The notes: generated by a model not told the origin, from the letters alone. A stretch of DNA of 6,479 bases from Flammeovirgaceae bacterium (GCA_947457025.1 CANGUI010000105.1:1-6479), one strand, 5' to 3'. Positions 1-6,416 are shown, numbered from the stretch's first letter. Translations and numbers: made by a program.

Positions 1-259
1 CGTAGGCGACAAGAAAAAATTCGATCGCCCTGTGCTGGTAACCATTAACCAGGAAAATCAAATTCATCGGGTGGGATTCATTACGCAATCCGACTTAACG
101 AACCTTGGGCTGCCGGATATGGTGGTGGTGTACTTTCCCCAATCGTATGCCGTAGCTGGCGATCATTTTGTCGTGCCGCGCGAACGGGTAAAACTCCTGG
201 ATATTTCCGGGCCTGCCGCGATGAAGTTTATTGTATCCGGCGGGATTTCGGGTTTCTAA
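1..259 (+). CDS. DUF502 family membrane protein, C-terminal fragment
   Basis: This is the end of a gene that begins before the window. The frame is open from base 2 (first residues [15 protein letters not shown]) to a TAA stop at 257-259. A GTG at 32 in this frame is an internal valine codon, not a start, because the family's conserved stretch [12 protein letters not shown] runs straight across it. The visible part of about 85 residues matches the C-terminal soluble portion of DUF502 proteins: a beta-rich segment with GFITQSDL, then [19 protein letters not shown], then a closing [11 protein letters not shown]. Family members are usually about 200 residues long with two membrane helices near the N-terminus, which would lie outside this window. 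Bacterial function is unknown; the plant COV/LCV proteins belong to the same family. The gene converges on mnmA and its stop overlaps the mnmA stop. The family call is from recalled sequence pattern. Confidence 0.85.
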   Translation, partial: VGDKKKFDRPVLVTINQENQIHRVGFITQSDLTNLGLPDMVVVYFPQSYAVAGDHFVVPRERVKLLDISGPAAMKFIVSGGISGF

Positions 260-1428
260 CTGATCACACCTGAACCCATCAATTCGCCTTCGTCATACCA
301 GGCAGCGAACTGACCTGGCGTAATGCCGCGCTGCGGCCTGTCGAATACAATATACAAACCCATGTCGCGCTGATGCAGCGTACAGACTTCCAGCGGCTGG
401 CGGTAGCGAATCCGTGCGAGAAATTTTTTAGAATGTCCGGATTCCAGACGCAGGTCTTCGCGTATCCAATGGGTGTCGGACGTGGGGATAAAAAGTGCTT
501 TGCGGTAGAGCCCCGGGTGCTGTTCGCCCATCCCGGTGTAGATCACATTCGCTGCCGTGTCGGTGCCAATGACAAACAAGGGTTCTTCGAAGCCCCCCAG
601 ATTCAGGCCGCGACGCTGTCCGATGGTATAGAAGTGCGCGCCTGTGTGCTCACCGATAAGGGGGCCGCTTTCAGGATGCAACGCATACGGCCGGCTGATC
701 GCTTCCAGATCCACATCCGTAGCTTCCCGCTGAAATACGGCCGCATCGGCTGGCACGTTGATCACTTTGCCTCTCTTCGGTTCAAGCCGCTGCTGGAGGA
801 AATCCGGCAGATGAACCTTTCCTACAAAGCATAAACCCTGCGAGTCTTTTTTCTCGGCCGTGGCCAATCCTACTTTTTTTGCGATGGCGCGCACGTCAGG
901 TTTTAGTAATTCGCCTACAGGAAAGAGTGCCTTCGCCAGTTGCCGTTGGGTGAGCTGGCACAGAAAGTAGCTCTGATCTTTGTTTGGATCTTTGCCCGCG
1001 ATCAGGCGATATACCGTTTTTCCGTTGATCACAGTTTCGGCTTTGCGCGCATAATGGCCTGTGGCCACAAAATCGGCACCCAGTTTTAGGGCGGTGTTTA
1101 GAAATATATCAAACTTGATTTCACGGTTACATAACACATCGGGATTCGGTGTTCGGCCGGCCTGGTACTCGGCAAACATGTAATCCACGATCCGCTCTTT
1201 GTACTCCCGGCTCAGGTCAATCGCCTGGAACGGAATGCCCAGATGTTGCGCCACGATCATGGCATCGTTGCTGTCGTCCAGCCACGGGCATTCATCGCTG
1301 ATGGTCACGCTGTCGTCATGCCAGTTTTTCATGAACATGCCAATCACCTCGTAGCCTTGCTCTTTGAGCAGCCACGCCGCCACGCTGGAATCTACACCGC
1401 CTGAAAGTCCGACAACTACGCGTTTCAT
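256..1428 (-). CDS. mnmA: tRNA-uridine 2-sulfurtransferase MnmA (TrmU)
   Basis: MnmA is a cytoplasmic enzyme that uses ATP to adenylate U34 in the anticodon of tRNA-Lys, -Glu and -Gln and then replaces its 2-oxygen with sulfur delivered as a persulfide. The 390-residue protein carries the PP-loop SGGVDSS at residues 9-15, the first catalytic cysteine Cys100 in [19 protein letters not shown] at 122-128, DQSYFL at 151-156, the second catalytic cysteine Cys200 in DSQGLCFVG, and [10 protein letters not shown] at 270-279 leading into the C-terminal beta-barrel, which ends in SGVIS. Compared with the remembered E. coli enzyme there is an extra segment of about 28 residues between roughly 223 and 258, just before IGEH. 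All catalytic residues are present. The ATG is preceded by A/T-rich sequence without a Shine-Dalgarno motif. It starts 12 bases after the stop of the TlpA-like gene, so the two are probably co-transcribed. Its TAG stop overlaps the stop of the convergent DUF502 gene. Confidence 0.98.
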   Translation of the reverse strand: MKRVVVGLSGGVDSSVAAWLLKEQGYEVIGMFMKNWHDDSVTISDECPWLDDSNDAMIVAQHLGIPFQAIDLSREYKERIVDYMFAEYQAGRTPNPDVLCNREIKFDIFLNTALKLGADFVATGHYARKAETVINGKTVYRLIAGKDPNKDQSYFLCQLTQRQLAKALFPVGELLKPDVRAIAKKVGLATAEKKDSQGLCFVGKVHLPDFLQQRLEPKRGKVINVPADAAVFQREATDVDLEAISRPYALHPESGPLIGEHTGAHFYTIGQRRGLNLGGFEEPLFVIGTDTAANVIYTGMGEQHPGLYRKALFIPTSDTHWIREDLRLESGHSKKFLARIRYRQPLEVCTLHQRDMGLYIVFDRPQRGITPGQFAAWYDEGELMGSGVIS

Positions 1429-1440
1429 GCACTTTTAAAA

Positions 1441-2658
1441 TCAGGTACCTGTTTTTAGCGCTTCATTAATGATTTGATTGAATCGTTGTACAAATTGTTC
1501 GTAATACACACCTGTGCCCGGCCCGGAAAAACCGGTGTGGATGTATTTTACTTTTCGATCCGTACCAATGAAGATGGTAGTGGGGAACGCCAGCACATGA
1601 TTGAGCATGGGTAAGGTGGCTGCCGCTTTTTGTTTGTCGCTCGTGCCGGCGATCACGAAATCGTAGGGCACGTTCAGCTTTTCTTTCATCTTTTTCACGC
1701 GCTCACTCGCATAGGTAAAATCATCTTTGCGCTCGTAGGCCAGACCCAACACTTCCACACCGCGGCCCGCATTCTTCCGGTACCAGTCGGCCAGGAATCT
1801 GGTTTCGTCCATGCAGTTGGGGCACCAAGAGCCAAAGATCTGGAGCACGAGCACCTTATTTTTAAAACGTTCGTCTTGCGGAGAAATCAGACTGCCATCC
1901 AGCCCGGGGAATTGAAATGTAATGTGATCGAAGCCCGGCTTCAGATAGGTGAGGTGCTCGGCATCCGGAAGGGCAGCGTTGGCATTTTTCACGCCAACGA
2001 ATTTTTCCTGGCCGCTTTTACCTGAGAAGAAATCCCCGTGAAGGGAATCGCCCGTCAAACGCGCTTCGAAAATGAAGGCGTGGTTCCCATCGAAAGCGCT
2101 TAGTAACAGTTGGTCATGTACCACATTGCCCTCCAGGTAGCGATAATCACCGGTGGGTCTCAGGAACGTGCCGGTAACCACGTTGCCGGTTTGTTTGAAA
2201 ACCCCAACGGCTGGGTAAGCCACGGTGTCGTGCGAGAAGGTAACTTGATACGTGCCGCTAAAGTCGACACCAGCCGCGGTACTGGCAGGTGCGAACCGAA
2301 AGTCTTCCTGAAACCTGGCCCGAAAGGGTAACGTGGCGTTAGGGGCATAGTTCTTTACAAAACTCCCTGTAAGTTCATCGCCCGCGATGCGAGCGCGCAA
2401 TTCTGCATCGAAAATGTGCAGCACCATACGCACCGAATCGTTTGTGACGGTTACCTCGTCCAACAGAATTTTTTCTTCTGCGTTGTTGATATCTACGGTG
2501 TAGGTGCCCTTTGCATCCTGCGCGACATCAAATGTAAACGGCACTTCGCGTTGTTGCATCTCAATTACTCCCCGCCAACGGCCGGTTTTTATGTTGGTAT
2601 TTTTTGAGGTACAACCCAGCAGGAGCCCGAAGGCCAGCAAAAAGATCAGCATGCGCAT
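1441..2658 (-). CDS. TlpA-like thioredoxin-fold lipoprotein with duplicated N-terminal module
   Basis: This is a predicted periplasm-facing, membrane-anchored thiol-disulfide protein of 405 residues. A short signal peptide (MRMLIFLLAFGLLLGC) ends in a lipobox with the lipidated cysteine at residue 16. Residues about 25-102 and 131-212 look like two copies of one beta-rich module: each opens with GRW or GTY and closes with an ARI/ARL-x-GD-x-L-x-G-x-F pattern. A thioredoxin-like domain follows from about 240, with the active-site motif WCPNC at 278-282 and the cis-proline at Pro359 in AFPTTIF. Such proteins reduce or exchange disulfides, for example in cytochrome maturation or oxidative stress; the actual partner is unknown here. 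I place the start at the ATG at 2656-2658. A TTG eight codons upstream, at 2680-2682, is in frame but lies inside the likely promoter -7 box, and the signal peptide is best shaped from the ATG. A second ATG at 2650-2652 is also possible. mnmA follows 12 bases downstream. Confidence 0.9.
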   Translation of the reverse strand: MRMLIFLLAFGLLLGCTSKNTNIKTGRWRGVIEMQQREVPFTFDVAQDAKGTYTVDINNAEEKILLDEVTVTNDSVRMVLHIFDAELRARIAGDELTGSFVKNYAPNATLPFRARFQEDFRFAPASTAAGVDFSGTYQVTFSHDTVAYPAVGVFKQTGNVVTGTFLRPTGDYRYLEGNVVHDQLLLSAFDGNHAFIFEARLTGDSLHGDFFSGKSGQEKFVGVKNANAALPDAEHLTYLKPGFDHITFQFPGLDGSLISPQDERFKNKVLVLQIFGSWCPNCMDETRFLADWYRKNAGRGVEVLGLAYERKDDFTYASERVKKMKEKLNVPYDFVIAGTSDKQKAAATLPMLNHVLAFPTTIFIGTDRKVKYIHTGFSGPGTGVYYEQFVQRFNQIINEALKTGT

Positions 2659-2679
2659 AATGACGATGTTATGAAGTTG

Positions 2680-2687
2680 CAAAAGTA
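2680..2687 (-). promoter_or_regulatory. Bacteroidota-type -7 box for the TlpA-like gene and mnmA
   Basis: Read on the minus strand this is TACTTTTG, a full match to the phylum -7 consensus TAnnTTTG. It ends 21 bases before the chosen ATG at 2658, so transcription would begin roughly 15 bases upstream of that codon. I see no clear TTTG at the -33 position, so the upstream half is weak. The 81-base gap to the upstream fucosidase gene contains small GC-rich inverted repeats (for example CGGC-AAGT-GCCG on the minus strand) but no run of T after them, so I do not call a terminator. Confidence 0.55.
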
Positions 2688-2739
2688 CGATCCCAACGGC
2701 ACTTGCCGCCAGTGGTTTTACTCCGGCTTTTTAACCTCT

Positions 2740-4197
2740 TCAGAAAACAGAAAGTTCCGCTAGCGCGAGGCTGGCGCGTGCATCAGTGATGGTAATGCGC
2801 AGCCGTGCGGTGGTTTGGTCGCCCACATCCAGAATTCGTTTGTAGCCCACGGTTGTAGCCGTTGCCACCTGCACCCATTTGTTGTTCTTGAAAATCTCAG
2901 CCTTCCAACTCCTTACACGTTGCCCCAGGGCGATGGCTTCCTGAAGTTGCACATAGCGGATGATTTGCTCGCGTGGCCATTGAAGTTCAACCGAAGCGGA
3001 AATCACCTCATCGTCTGTCGCCCAATACGTGTCCGGATTTCCATCGATCAACAGCCCGGGGCTGAACTCCACCGCATTACCGCGGTAGTGGTTTGCACGG
3101 ATCGTGGCCTCGCGGGCGAGGTCATGCGCAAACCGTTCATTCAGCAACACGCGGAATCCGCGCAGGGCAGCCACATCGTTTTCGTGTATCAGTCCGCGGC
3201 TGTCAGGGGGAATGTTCAGCAGCAGCGTAGAGCCGCGCCCCACAGAAGTGAGGTAAATGTTGAACAACTGCTCCGGCGTTTTTACTAATGAATCTTCTCG
3301 GTCATGATAGAACCAGCCCGGACGAATGGAGACATCTGTTTCGGCCGGGATCCAGTGGGTACCGCCCTCGGAGCCAGTGTTAAGCAGTTGCTCGATACCG
3401 GCTTTGCCTGCGTAAAGTGTGTCGGGCGTAATGGTATTCCAATTTGTTTCACCTGCGATTCCTTTCTCGTTGCCCACCCATCGCGCACCGGGCCCGGCAT
3501 CGCTAAAGAAGATCACGTTGGGATTGAAACTGCGCACGAGATCCAGCGTGGCAGGCCAATCGTAATAACTCGCACCATCAATTTTTCTTTTTTCGTGGGC
3601 GCCGCCGTAAAAGCCATCGCCCCCGTTGGCGCCATCAAACCACATCTCGAAAATCGGGCCGTACGTTTGGAAGAGTTCGCGCAGTTGATCGCGATAATAG
3701 TTTACATACGCGGGCGTGCCGTAGTCGGCATGGTTACGGTCCCACGGAGAAACGTAGATCCCAAACTCCAGCCCTGCCCCCCGACAAGCGGTGGCCAGCG
3801 CCCGCACCACATCGCCCTCGCCATTCATCCACGGGCTTTGCTTTACGGAGTGTTGGGTGTGCGCACTGGGCCACAGGCAGAAGCCATCGTGGTGCTTGCA
3901 GGTAAGAATCACACCTTTGAAACCGGTTTCTTTGAAAGCGGCAACCCATTGTTTGGCATCGAAGGCCGTGGGTTGAAACAAGTCGGGGCTTTCAGCGCCA
4001 AAGCCCCACTCTTTATCGGTGAACGTGTTGATTGAAAAATGCACAAACGCATTCATTTCCATGCGATGCCAGGCCAGTTGGCTGGGAGCCGGTACGGGTA
4101 GTACCGGGGCGGGCGGAGGAACATCTTTTGGCGTACAGGCCACTGTGGCAAGCAGCCACACGATCAGATACGAGGACCGGCGAGATGAAAAAGGCAT
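2740..4197 (-). CDS. Alpha-L-fucosidase, GH29, lipoprotein with C-terminal F5/8C (CBM32-like) domain
   Basis: This enzyme removes alpha-linked L-fucose from glycans by a retaining mechanism. The 485-residue protein starts with a lipoprotein-type signal sequence whose cysteine is residue 21 (ATVAC, a slightly loose lipobox). The following TPKD has the lysine/acidic flavour of surface-export signals in this phylum, and a proline-rich linker covers 27-38. The catalytic barrel spans about 40-355: HFSINTFTDKEWG from 53, KHHDGFCLW at 101-109, and EMWFDGANGGDG with the likely nucleophile Asp188. Glu244 in WVGNEKG is the likely acid/base by recalled alignment to GH29 subfamily B, which favours alpha-1,3/1,4-fucose on branched Lewis-type structures. 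Residues about 365-485 resemble an F5/8 type C domain (LLIDGNPDTYWATDD, then VQLQEAI). The linkage preference is inference. No SusC/SusD pair or other glycosidase is nearby, so this is a solitary enzyme rather than part of a visible polysaccharide-utilization locus. It is divergent from the CoA-transferase. Confidence 0.95.
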   Translation of the reverse strand: MPFSSRRSSYLIVWLLATVACTPKDVPPPAPVLPVPAPSQLAWHRMEMNAFVHFSINTFTDKEWGFGAESPDLFQPTAFDAKQWVAAFKETGFKGVILTCKHHDGFCLWPSAHTQHSVKQSPWMNGEGDVVRALATACRGAGLEFGIYVSPWDRNHADYGTPAYVNYYRDQLRELFQTYGPIFEMWFDGANGGDGFYGGAHEKRKIDGASYYDWPATLDLVRSFNPNVIFFSDAGPGARWVGNEKGIAGETNWNTITPDTLYAGKAGIEQLLNTGSEGGTHWIPAETDVSIRPGWFYHDREDSLVKTPEQLFNIYLTSVGRGSTLLLNIPPDSRGLIHENDVAALRGFRVLLNERFAHDLAREATIRANHYRGNAVEFSPGLLIDGNPDTYWATDDEVISASVELQWPREQIIRYVQLQEAIALGQRVRSWKAEIFKNNKWVQVATATTVGYKRILDVGDQTTARLRITITDARASLALAELSVF

Positions 4198-4202
4198 TGT
4201 AT

Positions 4203-4218
4203 TTTGTTTCTTGACAAA
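4203..4218. repeat. Inverted repeat TTTGT-N6-ACAAA in divergent intergenic region
   Basis: Two perfect 5-base arms, TTTGT at 4203-4207 and ACAAA at 4214-4218, flank a 6-base centre (TTCTTG). An overlapping alternative pairs GTTT at 4206-4209 with AAAC at 4216-4219. The element lies between the likely fucosidase -7 box and the fucosidase start codon, around the expected transcription start, so it could be an operator or a small leader hairpin. Short AT-rich repeats of this size also arise by chance, and no regulator gene is in the window. Confidence 0.3.
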
Positions 4219-4219
4219 C

Positions 4220-4253
4220 GAAAGATACCGAACCTTGCGGAATGATCATGCAA
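4220..4253 (-). promoter_or_regulatory. Probable promoter of the fucosidase gene
   Basis: On the minus strand, TATCTTTC at 4220-4227 matches the phylum -7 consensus TAnnTTTG at all fixed positions but the last. A TTG at 4251-4253 lies 23 bases upstream and could serve as a poor -33 element. The -7 box ends 22 bases before the ATG at 4197, almost the same spacing as for the TlpA-like gene. The upstream part runs into the first codons of the divergent CoA-transferase. For that plus-strand gene the best candidates in this gap are weak (TATTTTG at 4200-4206, one base short of consensus, or GAACCTTG at 4230-4237), so I do not call its promoter. Confidence 0.4.
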
Positions 4254-5339
4254 CATCTACAGGTAGTTGAATTGGCCTCCGTACTAGCCGGGCCAACGGT
4301 AGGTCAGTTTTTTGCGGAATTGGGGGCGCGGGTGATCAAGGTGGAGAACCCGCACCTCGGAGGGGATGTTACCCGAAGTTGGAAATCGGCTTGGGAGGCT
4401 ACCGATGATCGCTCAGCCTATTTTGCCTGCTGCAATTGGGGTAAGGAGAGCGTAGCGTTAGATTTAACGAAAGCGGCCGACAAAGCTGTACTTTATGAGC
4501 TGATTCCCAACGCAGACATCGTGATTGCCAGTTACAAGCCGGGCGATGCCGAAAAGTTGGGTGTTACCTACGACCAACTCCGGAATTTAAACCCCCGCCT
4601 CATCTACGGAGCCATCTCAGGTTATGGTGAGGCCGATGCGCGCGTGGGTTACGATGCTGTAATACAAGCCGAGGCAGGTTGGATGCACCTGAATGGCGAC
4701 GCCGCAGGGCCGCCTACCAAAATGCCGGTGGCCTTTGTGGATTTGTTTGCTGCCCATCAACTGAAAGAGGGCCTGTTAGTGGCACTGCTAAATCGTGAAC
4801 GTACAGGCCTTGGCGACTATGTATCGGTAAACCTGCTTCAAACCGCACTTTCAAGTCTGGCCAATCAGGCAACCAATTATCTGGTGGGTGGGTACAATCC
4901 ACAACGGCAGGGGTCGGCCCATCCTAACATTGCCCCTTACGGGGATTTGTTTACCACCTTGGACGACAAGCAGCTGCTGCTGGCCGTAGGCACTGATCGT
5001 CAATTTGCAGACTTATGGGCGTTACTGGTTGGCGGGGCAGTGCCATCCGATTTCAAAACCAACGCGCAACGGGTGGCCTACCGCGATGCTTTGGTGCGCC
5101 GCTTGGCCGAAGCAATTGGCGGCTGGCGTGCGGACAGTTTATTGGAGCAGCTTCATCGTTTGAAAATACCGGGCGGACAGGTGCGATCTGTAGCCGAAGC
5201 TTTGCGCGACCCCATGGCTGGGGCGATTACCCTTTCTGCAGATGGTTTGCAAGGCCTTAGAACCTACGTGGCGCAGCACCGGGCGGGGGTGCTTAGGGGT
5301 AACCTGGGCGCACCGCCCCATCTGCCGAAAGGCGAGTAG
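4242..5339 (+). CDS. Family III CoA-transferase (CaiB/BaiF family), substrate unknown
   Basis: Family III CoA-transferases are cytoplasmic enzymes that move CoA between carboxylic acids through aspartyl-anhydride and enzyme-bound CoA thioester intermediates. The 365-residue protein shows the family opening VVELASVLAGPTVGQFFAEL then GARVIKVENP (residues about 8-37), DLTKAADKAVLYELIPNAD around 74-92, ISGYG at 125-129, GYDAVIQAEAGWM from 137, and the likely catalytic Asp167 in PVAFVDLFAAHQ. GSAHPNIAPYG is at 224-234, and RLKIPGGQVRSV near the C-terminus contacts the partner subunit in the known interlocked dimers. Length is slightly short for the family (usually about 380-430) but nothing essential appears missing. 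Known members act on carnitine, formyl, oxalyl, succinyl, bile-acid or methylacyl CoA; no neighbour indicates which applies here. Two in-frame ATGs, at 4242 and 4248, are both plausible starts; the second gives the more typical N-terminus. It is divergent from the fucosidase, and the next gene downstream has its own promoter. Confidence 0.94.
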   Translation: MIMQHLQVVELASVLAGPTVGQFFAELGARVIKVENPHLGGDVTRSWKSAWEATDDRSAYFACCNWGKESVALDLTKAADKAVLYELIPNADIVIASYKPGDAEKLGVTYDQLRNLNPRLIYGAISGYGEADARVGYDAVIQAEAGWMHLNGDAAGPPTKMPVAFVDLFAAHQLKEGLLVALLNRERTGLGDYVSVNLLQTALSSLANQATNYLVGGYNPQRQGSAHPNIAPYGDLFTTLDDKQLLLAVGTDRQFADLWALLVGGAVPSDFKTNAQRVAYRDALVRRLAEAIGGWRADSLLEQLHRLKIPGGQVRSVAEALRDPMAGAITLSADGLQGLRTYVAQHRAGVLRGNLGAPPHLPKGE

Positions 5340-5348
5340 GCAGGCCGC

Positions 5349-5373
5349 CAAGCCGTGTTGAAATGCTTGTTTT
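5349..5373 (+). terminator. Weak possible terminator after the CoA-transferase gene
   Basis: CAAGC at 5349-5353 pairs with GCTTG at 5365-5369 around an 11-base loop and is followed directly by TTTT at 5370-5373, ten bases after the stop codon. The stem is short and the loop long, so its stability would be low; it is listed only as the best candidate in the 148-base gap before rpsL. Confidence 0.22.
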
Positions 5374-5418
5374 GGACCGATTACCTGGCCAGCACCCGGC
5401 AAAAATCTCAAGCCAAGG

Positions 5419-5449
5419 TTTGGTAGCTTCCATTCTTTGGATACCTTTG
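5419..5449 (+). promoter_or_regulatory. Bacteroidota-type promoter of the str operon (rpsL-rpsG-fusA)
   Basis: TTTG at 5419-5422 fits the -33 element and TACCTTTG at 5442-5449 is a full match to the -7 consensus TAnnTTTG, with a 19-base spacer that is typical for the phylum's housekeeping sigma factor. Transcription would start near 5454, giving a leader of roughly 30-35 bases to the rpsL ATG at 5488. That leader is A-rich (AAAAGAAAACATAA just before the ATG) and has no Shine-Dalgarno sequence. This is the best-formed promoter in the window, as expected for a highly expressed ribosomal operon. Confidence 0.75.
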
Positions 5450-5487
5450 CAGTCCGAATTTTAAAAGGGTATCAAAAGAAAACATAA

Positions 5488-5913
5488 ATGCCTACCATTC
5501 AGCAACTTGTAAGGAAAGGCCGGAAGAAGATGACGTGGAAGTCGAAGTCTCCCGCCCTGGATTCCTGCCCGCAGCGCAGGGGTGTTTGCACGCGTGTGTA
5601 CACCACAACGCCTAAAAAACCCAATTCAGCGCTTCGTAAAGTAGCCCGCGTACGCCTCACGAATAGTAAAGAGGTGAATGCGTATATCCCGGGTGAAGGC
5701 CATAACCTACAGGAACACTCAATTGTGTTAATCCGCGGCGGCCGTGTGAAAGACCTTCCCGGGGTGCGTTACCACATCATCCGTGGTGCGTTAGACACCG
5801 CCGGTGTGAATGGTCGTCTGCAGGGACGTTCTAAGTATGGTGCAAAACGGCCAAAGGCTGGGGCTGCTCCGGCCGGTAAAGGCGCAGCTGCTCCCGCGAA
5901 AGGCAAGAAATAA
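5488..5913 (+). CDS. rpsL: 30S ribosomal protein S12
   Basis: S12 sits at the decoding centre of the small subunit and helps control tRNA selection. The 141-residue protein has the invariant core: [19 protein letters not shown] (residues 27-45), [10 protein letters not shown] at 69-78, and [14 protein letters not shown] at 83-96. Lys43 and Lys88, the positions where substitutions give streptomycin resistance, and Pro91 are all wild type, so the gene itself predicts no S12-based resistance. Asp89 is the residue methylthiolated by RimO in E. coli. The normal end of the protein, KYGAKRPKA, is reached at 124, about the E. coli length; beyond it is a low-complexity tail of about 17 residues made only of Ala, Gly, Pro and Lys. 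It is the first gene of the operon, expressed from the promoter at 5419-5449, and is followed by rpsG after 17 bases. Confidence 0.99.
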   Translation: MPTIQQLVRKGRKKMTWKSKSPALDSCPQRRGVCTRVYTTTPKKPNSALRKVARVRLTNSKEVNAYIPGEGHNLQEHSIVLIRGGRVKDLPGVRYHIIRGALDTAGVNGRLQGRSKYGAKRPKAGAAPAGKGAAAPAKGKK

Positions 5914-5930
5914 TTCGATAGAAACAAGCT

Positions 5931-6401
5931 ATGAGAAAGGCTAAACCGAAAAAAAGATACCTGTTACCCGATCCGAAATTCAGCGATACGCTGGTGACAA
6001 AGTTCGTGAACTACATCATGGAAGAAGGTAAGAAAAGCACCGCGTACAACATCTTCTATGATGCGATTGAGACAGTGGAAAAAAAGGCCGGTGGCGAACC
6101 CGGTTTGGACGTGTGGAAGCGCGCGCTAAGCAACCTTACGCCTTCAGTAGAAGTAAAAAGCCGCCGGGTAGGTGGGGCAACGTTCCAGGTTCCCGTGGAA
6201 ATCCGCCCGGAGCGGAAGGTCAACCTTAGCATCAAGTGGTTGATTGATTACGCTCGCATGCGTGGCGAGAAGTCAATGGCCGATAAGCTAGCGGCGGAAA
6301 TTCTGGCTGCTTCCAAAGGTGAAGGCGCCGCGATCAAGAAAAAAGATGATACGCATCGCATGGCCGAGGCAAATAAGGCATTCTCTCACTTCCGATTCTA
6401 A
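5931..6401 (+). CDS. rpsG: 30S ribosomal protein S7
   Basis: S7 binds the 3' major domain of 16S rRNA, starts assembly of the 30S head and lines the tRNA exit site. The 156-residue protein is complete and of the usual short bacterial length. It shows the basic N-terminal arm ([17 protein letters not shown]), [14 protein letters not shown] at 25-38, the beta-hairpin around 74-91 ([15 protein letters not shown]), [18 protein letters not shown] at 106-123, and the standard C-terminal helix ending in [12 protein letters not shown]. The ATG lies 17 bases after the rpsL stop with no Shine-Dalgarno sequence in the gap. In E. coli, S7 represses its own operon by binding a long rpsL-rpsG spacer (about 96 bases); the spacer here is too short to hold that structure, so any S7 feedback would need another site. 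Confidence 0.99.
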   Translation: MRKAKPKKRYLLPDPKFSDTLVTKFVNYIMEEGKKSTAYNIFYDAIETVEKKAGGEPGLDVWKRALSNLTPSVEVKSRRVGGATFQVPVEIRPERKVNLSIKWLIDYARMRGEKSMADKLAAEILAASKGEGAAIKKKDDTHRMAEANKAFSHFRF

Positions 6402-6416
6402 TTTATTCGCTCTCCC

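Noticed and set aside
373..834. Open frame of 153 codons on the plus strand within mnmA
   Set aside because: It lies wholly opposite mnmA, whose catalytic motifs are intact, and its translation resembles no protein family I know; it is a shadow of the real gene's codon pattern.
2700..2739. Possible terminator between the fucosidase and TlpA-like genes
   Set aside because: Small GC-rich inverted repeats are present, but stems are only four bases and no T tract follows on the minus strand.
3304..4035. Open frame of 243 codons on the plus strand within the fucosidase gene
   Set aside because: Long but fully antisense to a well-supported GH29 gene with all active-site motifs; no recognisable domain or promoter, so it is treated as a chance frame in moderately GC-rich DNA.
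4230..4237. GAACCTTG as a -7 box for the CoA-transferase, which would give a nearly leaderless transcript
   Set aside because: Only four of six fixed consensus positions match, and the TTTG upstream is 23 bases away; too weak to call.
2740..5339. Fucosidase and CoA-transferase as a joint fucose-degradation unit
   Set aside because: They are divergent, L-fucose breakdown does not need a family III CoA-transferase, and no other fucose gene is present; adjacency alone is not enough.
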